Shown: one piece after another, positions 1 through 12,100 of the stretch
How positions within the stretch are numbered: the first letter of the stretch is position 1
Layout: each line of letters opens with the position of its first letter
DNA from: a virus
Direction: 5' to 3' (one strand)
Virus record (IMG/VR): IMGVR_UViG_3300021963_000339
Coordinates: 1-36,811 of that record
DNA: 36,811 nucleotides
Notes under the pieces: generated by a model
The model's input: the letters and a program-made list of their open reading frames with translations, nothing else
What the model was told of the DNA's origin: nothing
Databases searched by the model: none
Made by a program: the position numbers and the translations under genes

Positions 1-273
1 GGGGCGTCTCAAGGTGCGTACGGGGTGTCCACCAACGCCGGGAACGCGGCCGTCACCAACACGCTGCAGCCGGGCGGACAGCTTCTTACGGGTATGGCAC
101 AGGGCGCAGGGTTCCAGCAGACGGGTATGGGGCAGAACATTACGGGCCTCGGCGGCGTTCTCAATGCGCAGAACAGCTACAACAACATGGTTTCTCAAGC
201 CAACACGGCGGCAGCGGGTCAGAGCGGGCAACTACTCGGAACCGCCATTGGCGCGGGGGCCGCGATTTACTGA
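1..273 (+). CDS. 3' end of a Gly/Ala/Gln-rich virion (internal or ejection type) protein, partial
   Basis: The reading frame is open from base 1 and ends at TGA 271-273, so the gene begins outside the window. A GTG at 25 could also start it, but the open upstream frame and lack of a ribosome binding site argue for a truncated larger gene. The visible 90 residues are rich in Gly, Ala, Gln and Asn and end in a Gly/Ala hydrophobic tail (GTAIGAGAAIY). Such tails are common in small podovirus internal virion proteins that insert into the host envelope during ejection. The next gene starts inside its stop codon (TGATG), so the two are translationally coupled. The virion role is inferred from composition and position; no family is recognised. 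Confidence 0.7.
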   Translation, partial: GASQGAYGVSTNAGNAAVTNTLQPGGQLLTGMAQGAGFQQTGMGQNITGLGGVLNAQNSYNNMVSQANTAAAGQSGQLLGTAIGAGAAIY

Positions 274-1352
274 TGAAACTGGAATGTAAAAAGGGGTGTG
301 GCAAGTGCTGCGAAGTGGGGGGTACAGCCATGCTCTTGCCAGTCACGCGCAGTGAAGCTCTTGCCGTGGGTGTAGCCCTTGGAGTGGCACCGGGGAGGCC
401 GTCGGCCGTGAATACTTCTGCGCATTGCCCCGCGTACAAAGCAGGCTCGTGCACCGCGTACGACGCCCGCCCCCAAGTGTGCCGAGACTTCCAGTGCAAC
501 GGAGAAGACCGGTTCACGCACACCCCAGAGTCGTTGGCAAAGCTGGAAGTCTTGGCTGCGCGTACGGAGCCGGTGTACGACTTAAGGTCGTTTTTTCCGG
601 AGACTGTGGAGCAGGTAATAGCCCGCCACGAGCGCATCGCGTTCCAGTTTTCAGGGGGTAAGGACTCGACCGCCGCGCTGTTCCTCCTGCGGCCGTACTG
701 GGACCGTATGACGGTGTACCATTGCGACTCCGGAGATTCCATGCCTGAGACTGCCGCCGTGGTTGCGCAAATGACCCAACGGGTGCCAATCACCGTTGTT
801 CCCGGTCGAGTACTAGAAGCACGGAAACACTTCGGCCTGCCTACTGATGTGTACCCTTGGACTTCGGCGTACTCGGCACACCAACTTAATACCGGGAACA
901 CCCCCCTTATGCAAGACCGGGTTTCGTGCTGCTTCCGGTCGGTCATGGAACCGCTCTACGAGCGCATGGTGGCTGACCGTATCACCCTTGTCATCCGGGG
1001 GCAGAAGGACGTCGACTCTTTGAAAGGTCCGTTGCGCTCCGGGGACGTTGCTGACGGTGTGGAATATCTGTATCCCGTACAGGGTTGGACGGACGAGGAA
1101 TGCTTCACTTACATGCGGCTTAACGGTGTGGAGCCTCAGCGGTTTTATTCCGAAGGGTTGTCCCATTCCGGCGACTGCATGCACTGCACTGCGTGGTTGG
1201 GAGATGACAAAGCTGCTTACCTCAATAGGCACTACCCGGAAGAGTATCCCCGGTATAAACGCAACATACAGATCATTGCGGCCGCAACGGCCCCCCACCT
1301 GAAGAATTTGATGAAAGAAGCGTCGTTCTGCGAGGAGCAACAAAATGGCTAG
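273..1352 (+). CDS. YkgJ-type Cys-cluster domain fused to PAPS-reductase-like PP-loop protein
   Basis: A 359-residue two-domain protein. Residues 1-75 carry the YkgJ/UPF0153 metal-cluster pattern: C5, C9, C12-C13, then C52, C60, C70 and C75 with YDARPQVCRDFQC. Residues from about 120 form an adenine-nucleotide alpha-hydrolase fold with the PP-loop SGGKDST at 127-133, as in phosphoadenosine phosphosulfate reductases and DndC-like enzymes. A CxxC (CMHC) lies near residue 308. PP-loop enzymes activate substrates with ATP or bind PAPS; the substrate here is unknown. The gene sits inside the virion operon, overlapping both neighbours, rather than with sulfur or DNA-modification genes. No other dnd-like gene is visible. 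PAPS-reductase-like genes are known in phage structural regions; the fused YkgJ module is less usual. Confidence 0.85.
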   Translation: MKLECKKGCGKCCEVGGTAMLLPVTRSEALAVGVALGVAPGRPSAVNTSAHCPAYKAGSCTAYDARPQVCRDFQCNGEDRFTHTPESLAKLEVLAARTEPVYDLRSFFPETVEQVIARHERIAFQFSGGKDSTAALFLLRPYWDRMTVYHCDSGDSMPETAAVVAQMTQRVPITVVPGRVLEARKHFGLPTDVYPWTSAYSAHQLNTGNTPLMQDRVSCCFRSVMEPLYERMVADRITLVIRGQKDVDSLKGPLRSGDVADGVEYLYPVQGWTDEECFTYMRLNGVEPQRFYSEGLSHSGDCMHCTAWLGDDKAAYLNRHYPEEYPRYKRNIQIIAAATAPHLKNLMKEASFCEEQQNG

Positions 1353-3195
1353 CCGATACGGGATTGACACTGACAACTGGCGCTACGCCGATAACTCCCC
1401 GGTCACTAGCGGTCGTGGCCGACAAGCAAACATGCTCAACGCGGGGCTGGCCGCGTACCAAGCTGTTCGCGGGTTCCAAGGGGATCAGGCAGACAGCGAA
1501 GCCGCTGACGCCGCCAAGGCTGCACAGCAGGAGCAATACAGATCTACTGAAACCACCCCCATCGCCAGAGAGAACTACACGCAAGATATTGATGAGGCGT
1601 CCGGGGCCGGGCTAGGGTACCGTTTGAAACCTGAAGCCGCAGCGGCGGTAGAGTTGTACGGGCGTGGTGAGGACTACGTTCCCAACGGCGGTGTGGTGGA
1701 CCCCACGTACAAGCGGCAGTACGGCCTCGGCGCGAACCCTACATCCTTCCGTGATACGCAGTACACCCCCGCAGAAAAGAGAACTGCTGGTCTGCAAGCG
1801 CGGGCGGATTTCTACACAGGGGACAACCGCATAGGGTCCGCTGATAAGGCGGAGAAGTACTCCGGGATGCTGGAAGAGGCTCAAGATCGTGCCTACACCC
1901 GGTCGCTGCAACCACTGCAAAGACGCTCTCTGGAATTGGGGGTGCAGAAAGGCGAACAAGACGTTGCCGCCGGTGATCGAAACGCTACCTCGCAAATACG
2001 CGCAGGCAGGGTTGCTGTAGCCCAAGACGCCATACTTGCGGGCCGCAACGCCCTTGAAGCGCAGTTGTTTGGGGATGACCCGGAAGAGAGACGCAAGGCG
2101 CTGGATACAATATCCGCGTACCACAACAAAAACGACACCTTTGGGGGCAAGTCCAAGTCTACAGTGTACACGACCACAGACGGCCAGCTTATGGTGCGGG
2201 TCACCGACGAGAAGGGCAAGGTATCGGAGAATGTGGCTGATAGGGCGTTTATTGGTAATGTTCTAAACGAGTACACGCAACACCAACTCTCGGGAACCAC
2301 TACAGAAGCCCTTAACTCTTATATGAAGACTGTGGAAGAGAGGTTGGATAAAGAAGTTATGCGCAACCTAAAGACGAGGGAAGTCGCGGCTAAAGAACTT
2401 GAAGTAGAGCGTAAGGCCGCCCAAGATAAACTGGAGTGGGGCCATATAGACGAAAAGACCGGCAAGCTAATTCCGGGGCTGCGTGAGCGTATGACCAAAA
2501 TAGCCGCAGACGCAAGGACCTACCAGACTGACCGCGTGTCTACAGCGGGAACGCTACCCGACGGCACCCCGGTGCAGCAGAACTCGGCATCGGCGGGGTA
2601 CTTCATGACGGGCAAGGACAAGGATGGTAAGCCCATCACTGTACGGCTGTCGCCAGAGCAAGAAAGAACCGTGATACTTAGCAGCAGAGTCAGCGGGGAT
2701 AGACCTGAGCCGAGAGCGACCGAGGGCGAGAGCCTCAAATCCCGTGCTTACTACAGGGGGATACTTGAGAGCAGGCCGGGGTTCGACAAGCTCCCACCAG
2801 CGCAGCAAGAGCAAATGATCGACGAGCTTAGAGGCCCCCTCGAAGTCCGGGGTCGTCCGGGGCTTGAGCGGGCACCGGGGGGAGCCCGGTCGGTTTCAGT
2901 AGACGACCAAGTGGCTTCTACGCTGCGAGCCGACGCACAGGGACGTGCCCAAGGTCTGGGCGTTGGCCGAGACGCGGCCACTGTAGTCGAGCAAATGTAC
3001 GCCAGCGACTCCGAACTGGCGGACCTCAATAGCGAGTTAGCGACCATCCGGGCCACTGCGTTTAGAGGGAGGCTAGCCGATCCTCGCGCTCGGGACAACA
3101 TCATCAGACTTATTGAAACTAGGAAGAGAGAAATCGAAAACGAGGTATACCGGACTGCTACCCAGCGGCCCAACACTACCACTGGTTCTGACTAG
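1345..3195 (+). CDS. Large helical internal virion protein (putative)
   Basis: A 616-residue, highly charged, Ala/Arg/Glu-rich and mostly helical protein with no signal peptide or membrane segment. It starts 8 bases before the stop of the PAPS-reductase-like gene and ends TAGTG, overlapping the GTG start of the giant gene. It resembles T7 gp15-like internal core proteins in size, composition and position (directly upstream of a giant internal protein), but no specific motif is recognised. Residues about 150-300 and 330-380 have long amphipathic stretches suited to coiled coils. Assignment as an internal or ejected virion protein is inference from context. Confidence 0.75.
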   Translation: MASRYGIDTDNWRYADNSPVTSGRGRQANMLNAGLAAYQAVRGFQGDQADSEAADAAKAAQQEQYRSTETTPIARENYTQDIDEASGAGLGYRLKPEAAAAVELYGRGEDYVPNGGVVDPTYKRQYGLGANPTSFRDTQYTPAEKRTAGLQARADFYTGDNRIGSADKAEKYSGMLEEAQDRAYTRSLQPLQRRSLELGVQKGEQDVAAGDRNATSQIRAGRVAVAQDAILAGRNALEAQLFGDDPEERRKALDTISAYHNKNDTFGGKSKSTVYTTTDGQLMVRVTDEKGKVSENVADRAFIGNVLNEYTQHQLSGTTTEALNSYMKTVEERLDKEVMRNLKTREVAAKELEVERKAAQDKLEWGHIDEKTGKLIPGLRERMTKIAADARTYQTDRVSTAGTLPDGTPVQQNSASAGYFMTGKDKDGKPITVRLSPEQERTVILSSRVSGDRPEPRATEGESLKSRAYYRGILESRPGFDKLPPAQQEQMIDELRGPLEVRGRPGLERAPGGARSVSVDDQVASTLRADAQGRAQGLGVGRDAATVVEQMYASDSELADLNSELATIRATAFRGRLADPRARDNIIRLIETRKREIENEVYRTATQRPNTTTGSD

Positions 3196-6100
3196 TGGAC
3201 GACCTCGCGTCCTTTCGGAAGAAGAACCCCGACCTTGCGGGGGTGCCCGATTACGTAGTCGCGGACGCGTACGCCCGTGTTCGGGGGGTGTCGGACGCGT
3301 ACGCACGCGTATCCCTCGGTATGGAGCCAAGAAACGACTCCACCACACAGGACTTCGGCACCGACCTAAAGAGCGGGATTCAGCAGGTGCCGGGTGCGGC
3401 AGCGGGGCTGCTAGATATTCCGTTTGCCGCTACGATGGGTGCTCGCCCGTTCACCCGTGCGGCCAACGCACTGGGGGAGATAACGGGGTTCGAGCCCGGT
3501 AAGTGGGCGAACGAGTCGCAGGGGCAGTACTCGGAAAACCGGCTGGCCGCGCAGCGAGACGTCAAGAACGCATGGGACAGCCCGACAACGGGAGCCATCG
3601 ACATCCTCCAAGCGTACGGGCGCAACCCGGCGTTGACCGTCGGTAGTGTCGTGCAGTCTCTCCCCGGTATGGCGGTAGGGGGTGTCGTCGGACGCGGCGC
3701 GGCGCTGGCTGCTCGTGGGCTAGGGCTAGGCGTAAGAGAAGCTGCGGTAGCCGAAGGCGCGATGGGCCCCGGTCAGAAGGCGTTCGCTCCATGGGTAGGC
3801 CCCACTGCGGCGGGTATCGGGGAAGGGTCCATATCCGCCGGTCAACAAATGTCGCAGTACGACCCCAACCTTCCCGACCAAGAACGCAACGCGCTCGCCT
3901 CTGCCGGTGTCGGTCTTGGTGTCGGTCTTATCGGTGCAGGCGCTGGCGCACTCGCACGTAAGATGGGCATTGAGGACATCCAAACCACCATGGCCACGGG
4001 GCGCTCAGTCGACCTACTGAACCTAGCGGCTCGTCCGTCGTCTATGCTGGGGCGCGTGGGTAAGGGAGTCCTGCAGGAAGGGCTGTTCGAGGAAGCCCCG
4101 CAGTCAGCCATTGAGCAGGCAGGGCAGAACTACGCGAACTACCGCCCTCTCACGGAAGGCATGGCCCGGGCCTCGGTCGAGGGTGGTATTGCGGGTAGCA
4201 TGCTCGGCGGCGCGTTCAACCTCCGCACTAATCGGTCGCGGGCAGACTGGCAGCGTGATGTCTCCACTGCGCAGGCAGTGCTCTCAGACCCGACGGCTGA
4301 TCCTGAGCTTCGCCAGCAGGCGGGAGATTTCCTTACGCAAGTTGCCCCCCGGTTCCAGCCTCCGGGTGTGCAGCAGAACAGGCGGGACGCGCAGTACCAA
4401 GGCTACATCTCCCCGCTGCAAGAGCAAGCCGGGCTAGACAATACGCAGTTCGACACTCGCAACCAGATAGAACAAGAACTCGCGGCGCAAGGTACGGCGG
4501 GAGGAGCCCAAGGTGCCGGTACCCTGCTCACTCCCCGACCCGGTGCTGCGCCTACGGCGGCTCCGGCACCCATAGCGTCCGCCGGGTCTATACAGCTGGT
4601 CAACGGGGTCCCGACCCTCGTACCCGCCGCTCCCGCCGCTCCCGCCGCTCCGGTTATCCCGCGTCTGACGCCAGACCTCAGCAGGGCTACGCCCCGCTAC
4701 AGCGGAAGTACGCTGGAATTCCCAGACGATGTGCACAAAGCGGCGTACATCATCGGCAAGGAAACTACCAAGTCGAAGAGGGACGCGGAGTATCTTGGGT
4801 TCGTCATGAATGCCCTCGGGGTCGACGAAAGCACGGCACGCGCATACGGACGACAAATTAACGCGGCCCTGAAAACAGTCACTCCCGTTGGGGGGCGGAT
4901 TACAGTACCGACAGTGCAATTCACGCCCGCCGCACAGCAGCAAGGAGCCCCCGCCGCATCAGGGCAAGCCGTTCAAGTAGAGTCTGACGCTGAAAAAATT
5001 CAACGGCTGCGGATGCGCCCGAAGCCTGACAGCCTTACCCTCGACCCGAATTTGCCGATTGATATGGGCGCTCAGTGGATGCTGCATGATTTTGAGACGG
5101 AAGGGGCGCTAGCCGAACGCGTGCATGATTGGAGGACTGTTGCCAAACAGAACGGTCTTCCGGGAACGGATTTCCTATCGACAGTTGCCGCACTTAAAGC
5201 CAAATTAGGAGCACCCGATGGTAACGATGGTCAGAGCGTACGTACGGGGGGGATTCCAGCCCTCAAAACCCAAGACGGTGCCGGTGAAGCGGCCGTCGTC
5301 ATCCCCGGCCAAGCGGCACAACCCCCCGTCTCTGGCACAACTGGAGAGGGCGTCGAAGCCGAAGAAGCTATAACCAAACGGCTAGACGCGTCGCTCAACT
5401 CGGAAGCTGCCCCCCGGCGGGGCAACGCCCCTACCGTAGCCGGTCGCAAGCCGTTGGATGAAGCCGGGGTCCAGTTCGTGGCCAAGGCGCTTCGTCAAAG
5501 TAAGTCCGGAGAAGACGAAGGCGCGACGGGGCCATACGCCCGTCTACACGACGCGCTGACCTCGTGGAACCGAATGCTCAGCAAGGCGGGGTCCGCCAAA
5601 TCCGAGGAAAAGCAGAATAAGTACTACCCCGCGCTGGCTGCCTCTACTCGTGGTGAAGCGGGGTCGATGGACGCCGTGGTGCCGTTGTTGCAGGCCATGG
5701 AAGACGAGTTCGGCACCGACTCCGTAAATAAGGTTGTTGCTGCCATCAAAGGGCGCAACGAAAAAGTCGGTGGGAAAGAGATCTCCCCGCACGTGCGGCT
5801 GGCCGCATCGTGGAACATGTACAAGAAAGGCACCCTCACCGCAAACGAGGGAGTCAGTGCCGGGTCGGACACCACCGTTCGGGATAACAAGCGTACAGAG
5901 GCGTTTGCCCGCGAACTGGCGGACATGGGCATTGACATGGGTTCCTCGCTGGAACAGGCCACGCTGGACAACGGCGCGGGTCCTCTAGCGAAGACCGAGA
6001 CCAAGCGAAACGCCAAAGGCCGCGTAACCGAGAAAGCGTCTTGGAAGGGTGAGCGCAGCGGGATCATGCGGTTCCTGTCGAACCGTGGGTGGCAGGGGTT

Positions 6101-9100
6101 CACAGCAGACCATCACGCGGTTGCTCAACTCCTGTACGAGTTCTTCGACAAGACCGGTAACCCGCCGACTATCGTGTTCAGTAAAGAGGATGGCAAGAAC
6201 GCCGCTGGCCGACCCGTCGGGGGCCACTACTCGTATAAGCCGGACAGCCACAGCAAGACCGGGCACACCGTCACGATCTACAAGAACGGCAACAACATCC
6301 GCACGGTGTTGCACGAGCTTCTGCACGCGGCAACGGTTAAGTACCTGTACGACCATTGGGGCAACAAGACCCCCTCGATTGGCTATCTGGAAAACACGCT
6401 GGTAACAATGGCCAAGCTGCATGGCAAGGCGTGGGCGGAATTCTCCAAGGACTTGGACGCGGGCACGAAAGCTCGTCTGGAAGCGGCGCTGCGCAACACC
6501 GCAGAACTCCACCGGGACAGCAACGGCAACCCCAACGCGCAGCTGAAGGCAGTGGCCGAGTTCATCACCTACGGCCAGACCGACCCGGACTTCCAAGCGT
6601 ACATGCGGCACCTGAAGATTCCAAAGATCGAGTCGCCGTTCCAGCTGGACAAGAAGAGCTACGTCAATGCCAAGTCTGGCAAGCTGACCACGCCATCCAA
6701 CGCGGGGCTGACGGTCTGGTCGCGGTTTACCAATGCCATGAGTTGGATCACGACGGGCAAGGCGTTCAACAAAGAAGCCACGTCCCTGATGGACCAGTTC
6801 CTGTCTGACTCCGGAAACTTTTACAAGGAACTGTTCACCGAGGGTGCCGCAGCCACGACCGCCGCGCCTGCCCCTGCCGCACCGACCAACAAGGCTGCGC
6901 CTGCGCAGGCACCTCCGACCAAAGCCGCTCCGGCGGCAACCCCGGGGATACGGGCCCGACTTAAAGTCGGTGACCTTGTTATGCACCGGGACAGTAGGCG
7001 GACTGCCGTAGTGAAGACCGCCGAGGACGGGGACGGGTTCGTTCGCGTCCAGTACAACGACGCCGCGAAAGAGTATGGCGACACTGCGCCGCTCACGCGC
7101 CTTAAAGCGGAGTACTTGGTCCCCGAGGGCACGAACGAAGGGTTCAACGCCGAAGCACCCGCTCCAGACGAGGAGATCACCGGGGAAGAGACGGTCCTGC
7201 GCGGAAACATAAACAGCGCAGTTATCGTGGACATGGTCGGCCAGCAGATGTACGACAACGCCAAGATAGCCGGACTGACTGCCGCCAAGGAACTGTTCCA
7301 GAACGCCGTTGACGCTCTGAAGGGAGCCATAGAAAAAGGGCTCATCAAGGAAGGGAAAGTAGCCATTACCATCGACGAAACGGACCGTACCGTGGAGATC
7401 AAGGACAACGGGGTCGGCATGTCTTTCGAGACCGTGCAGAAAGCGTTCTTCACGCTGGGGGGGACGGAGAAGCCAACGGAGCGCCCCTCCGGCGGGTTCG
7501 GGATCGCCAAGATTCAGTTCCTGTCTGCTGCCTCAAAAATCTGGCTGACCACGGTGCGCGATGGCGTGAAGGTCGTGGTGGAGACCACGGGTGCGGACGT
7601 ACGGCGCACCATGTCGGCCTTTGGCGGCGACCCGGAGAACACCAAGTTTCCCGCTGACCAGATCAAGCGGTTCAAGACCTCTGATCCGAACGGCACCACG
7701 GTTAAAGTCAAGATGCCCGAGACGTCCACCGACGATGATGGGATCGTGACCAAGGTGGAGATGCCGAAGGATTGGACGCCCATCCCGGCGATTGAGTACA
7801 GCCCCGTGCTGGAAAACATAGAGGTAACGTGGAACGGGGATGTGCTCCCTATCGGCAAGAACTTCCCGAAGGACAAGTTCGTCCCCCTGAAGACCATCGT
7901 CATGCCCGCATGGGGAGAAGCGGACATACTTGTCTCCAAGGAACAAGTCGAGTACACATCGCAAAAAGTAGTTCACGTCCTGTCGTACGGGGTGTGGCAG
8001 TTCGACACAATCATCAAGCCCCCCGGCGCAGGTATGTGGGACCCCGCCATACCGTACGAGGTGTTCATCAACATCCGCAGCAAAGTTAAGGCCCAGTCTC
8101 CGTCGTACCCCATCGGGCGGAGCCGTGAAGCGTTCACGGCCAAAGGCGAGAAAGACATGGCGCGGGTGAGGTCGATGATCGGGGCCATGTTTGGGTTCCG
8201 TGAAACCATCAAGCATGTGACCGACTATGGCATGTTGAAGGTGGTCCGCCCGGATGGGCGGATAGAAGACTCCGTCAGCTTGGTCCCCGAGGTCAGTGAC
8301 GCGGTGAAGGCGGAGGCGCTGCTTATCCCTGACAACGCGAATGTTACCGTGGTGGACGGGCGGCTGATGATCGACGGGAAGAGCATCCCCGAGATGACCA
8401 AGGCCGAGATCGAAGCATACAAGCCCCCAGACATCGGGCAGTTCAAAATAGATCAGGACTTACTGAACCCAAACGACCAGCTGCTGCAGGAAGGGCTGGA
8501 GTACCGCGTCACGGACGCCAACGGCAACGAGACGTGGGTGAAGCCGTCCGTGTACGGAAAAGACAAGTTCGGCAAGCGGTTCGGGGGGTATCTGGCCAGT
8601 CTCGGCGGTGTGATGAAAACGATCCGCGAGCAGGTGGCCTCCCTCCCCGGGTTCGAGGGGGCCGAAAAGATTCCCATCGGCCACTTGTTTGGCTCGGAAA
8701 AACTGTACGGTACGCACAGCAACATCCCCTTCCGCGCCGTGCTGGTCAACCCCGCCATAGCGTCTATCCTACCTGAGAGCAACAGGGGTGACGCCAGTAC
8801 GATGGGCCCGGGAGGGTCAGACGCCAGCGTCGAGAACGTGGCCATGGGGATGATCGGGACCACGGTCCATGAGTTTGCGCACTACCGCGCCGGGGACCAT
8901 GGGTATGACTTCATGGCCACCATGCAAAACCTGTTCGGTGAACTGACCATAAACGACCCGGTTGGGTTTGTCCGTGCCATTCAGGCGATGAACAAGGTAA
9001 TAAAGGACTACAAGGACATCTATGACGACCTCAACCAAAAACCCGACAGCGAACGAAGACTATTCGGAAACCCTATTAAGGGCTCTTCCGAGACCGATGG

Positions 9101-12100
9101 ACGCGCTAATAATCGCACGGACAACACGGAGTTATCTGAGCGATCCGGAGGAGATCGAAGCAATCGACGCACAGATCGAAAAGATAATGGCGCTGCTTCC
9201 GAAGGGTTCGACTCCGAAGCCCCGGCCAGCGCCAAAGACGCAGTTGAAGCAATAGAACTGAAGAACCGCATGAGCCCGAAGTACAAGGGCGGCGGTGGCT
9301 GGAACGTGAAGGACGGCAAGCTGGCGATTGGTGCCCGTGTGGATTACAACGGCCGGGAGTACCGTGTGGTGTCCCGCAAGGACGACCCTCAGGGCAGTCA
9401 GCTGGTGAAGATGAACCCGTCTACCGCACCGTTTGGTTTGACCGGCTGGGTGCGCTCCGACACGCTCAAGAAGGTGCCCCCCGGCCCGAAGCAGGGAGAA
9501 ATCTCGTTTGACGCCGAAGCCCCCGAGGTCACGGTCAACGAGAAGACCGGCAACTTAGAGATCGAAGCCGACGGCAAGGTTGTTCACACGCATTCATTCG
9601 CCACGCCTAAATTTCTGGCGGCGTTCAAAGGCGACGGGTTGGACAATGTGGTGCGTCAACGTAGCCGCGAGGCTAAGGGAAGTCAGGAGTTCAAGGACGC
9701 GTTCAACAAGGCCACGAACGACTGGATGGAAAAACAGCCGTTGAACGCGCACGAACGGCGCATGATCGCCATAGAGAACGCGGCGACCAATTACGATTTC
9801 TCGGACGAGTACGTGAACCGCATCCTGTCCAACAGTGACGGCGGCACGATCAACAACATTCGCCGTTCGTTGCAGCAGTACAAGCCGACCAAACCCTCGA
9901 CGCTGACCGACCAGAAGGAAATTCAGGCAGCGATCATCGCTGCGGCTAAGTTCAAGCACGGAGACGAAGGGTTTGACTCCGAAGTCCCTGCGCTCCCCAC
10001 TCCGGGCCAAGCCCTAGACCCCGAGACTATCCCTGACTTCAACCCGAGGTACCAGCGCACGTCGTGGTTCGGCGCGTTTGCCGGGTGGACTGCGGGGGTG
10101 GATCGTGCGGGGCACTATGCGGCCGCTAAGACCGAGGATTTTGCCAAGGCGTTCCCCCGCGCTGCCAACGTGATCCGGTACTTTGACTGGCAGTTCGGCC
10201 TCCCGCAGAACCTGATCAACTCGTGGACCTATACCAAGCTGAAGAGCAACCCGCCCAAGCACCGGACGAACGCCCTTGCTGCAGTCATGCGCAATATGCC
10301 GGAGGCGGACCAGCAGGCGATCATGAACTACATGGACGGCAATGCGGTGGAGATCGAACCGCACGCTAAGATTCTGGCCGACGAGTTCAAGACGGCATTC
10401 CGCCAGCTTCTGCGGGACTACGTCACCTTCGCCACCATGAAGGACGATGCGCGGGACGCGCTGCGCACGAAGATCGACACGGCCAAGATTTCCGACCTGC
10501 TGATCTACGTTCGTGACCAGAAGGACGTCGGTAGCAGCGGGATGAGCACGGTGCCGCTCGGGCACTTCCTCTCGGACAACAGGAGTTCCATCGACCGGGC
10601 GAACGTGTTTGGCCTGCCCAACGCGCTGGAAGGGAGGTTCTTCCGCATCATGGAGAAGCTGCCCACGGGCCCCCAAGGGGAGATGCGTTCGTACGTCAGC
10701 GGGTTCGTACACGAGGCACTGGCCGACCAGCACCAAGCCGGGTCAAACGAGACGGTGGACCGCACGACAGGATGGTTCCTCAAAGGACCAGACCCCACCA
10801 TCTCCGGGCACCTTGTCTTCACTAGCAACGTGTCGTACGCGGAGGCAAACAGGTACAGCAAGCTGGCCACCCACGGCAGCGCGATGCAGCACACGGTCGA
10901 CAAGCTGGAGAGGATCGTGTCCTCAGAGCGGTTCGCTCAAGGCACCATCAAGTTTGGTCAACAAGCCGGGTTGGTGTACGACTCCCGAGAAGCCCTCGCC
11001 GCTGTTCATCCGCGCATGAGCATCAATGCGCCAACCGTGCTGACCATCCGGAACGTGGGCGACATCGACTCCCTGTCGTACGCGGAGCAGAACAAGTTGC
11101 GCCAGTCGGACCAGTGGGTGCACGTCCCCGAGGGCTCCCGGGCGTACGGCACGATGGCGGGTATGTACGTAAACGGTAGCGTGTGGGCGGCATTGCAGGA
11201 CATCCACCACAACCAGCCCGTCATCAACATCCCGGCCTACAATACTGTCATCAGGTGGTTCAAAAAGAACAAGACCGTCTTCTCGCCCGGCACCCACATC
11301 GTCAACATCGGGTCCAACCTGTCGTGGATGTACCTGCACGACATCCCGGCAAACTCTGTGGGCGAGGGCGTTCGTCTGTACTACAAGGTGGTCGTTTCCC
11401 CGCAGTCACTTACTCCACCGGAGAAGGCTTTGTGGAACGCCTTCATCGCTTCGGGGGCCATGATCGCGGACCACTCTTCCGTGGAACTGCGCAAGATCCT
11501 GTCGGTGGCGTCGGTGGAGGCTCTCGGCAATAAGCCCTCACTATGGGGCGACACCGAAGCCATGGCCATGTATGAGCGGGCCAAGGCCAGCGCCATCGGG
11601 CAGTACACTATAAAGTACGGGAAGAAAGGCAAGGACGCGGCCCTGTGGTTCGACAACTTCGCGCAGGAGCTTTACGCGGCGGAGGACAACGCGTTCCGTC
11701 TGGCCGCGTTCATGTCCAAGGCGTCTTCTCTCCAAGCGTCCAAGGGCGGTGCCAAGCTGACCGAAGATGAACTGATGGAAGCGGGGAAGGCAGCGGCTAC
11801 GGAGTTTCTCGATTACAACATCCATGCGCGTGCCATCAACGTCATGAAGCAGACCATCCTGCCCTTCATCTCGTGGCCGTACAGGGCGATCCCGGCGTTC
11901 ATGACTGTGGCGGTTCGCCAGCCGTGGAAGGTTGCCGGTCTGGTGAGCGCGTTGGCCCTGATCGACGCGATGGCTGTGGCGATGACGGGTGGCGACGAAG
12001 AGGACAAGCGCAAGCGCAAGGCCCTGCCAACCTACATGAACGACCGCCTGTTCGGCTACGGCCCGCACATGTACATACAGGTCCCCGGCCTTGGCACGAG

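Noticed and set aside
161-946. 261-codon frame on the minus strand opposite the PAPS-reductase-like gene
   Set aside because: It is antisense to a gene with clear motifs, rich in Ser/Arg/Cys without any domain, and has no ribosome binding site; it is a GC-rich shadow frame.
273-1352. DndC-type DNA phosphorothioation system
   Set aside because: Only the PP-loop domain is present; no DndD, DndE, DndA or restriction partner is seen, and the gene is in a virion operon.
5985-6986. 333-codon minus-strand frame inside the giant gene
   Set aside because: Very Arg/Gly-rich translation with no motif, opposite the HELLH metallopeptidase region; a shadow frame.
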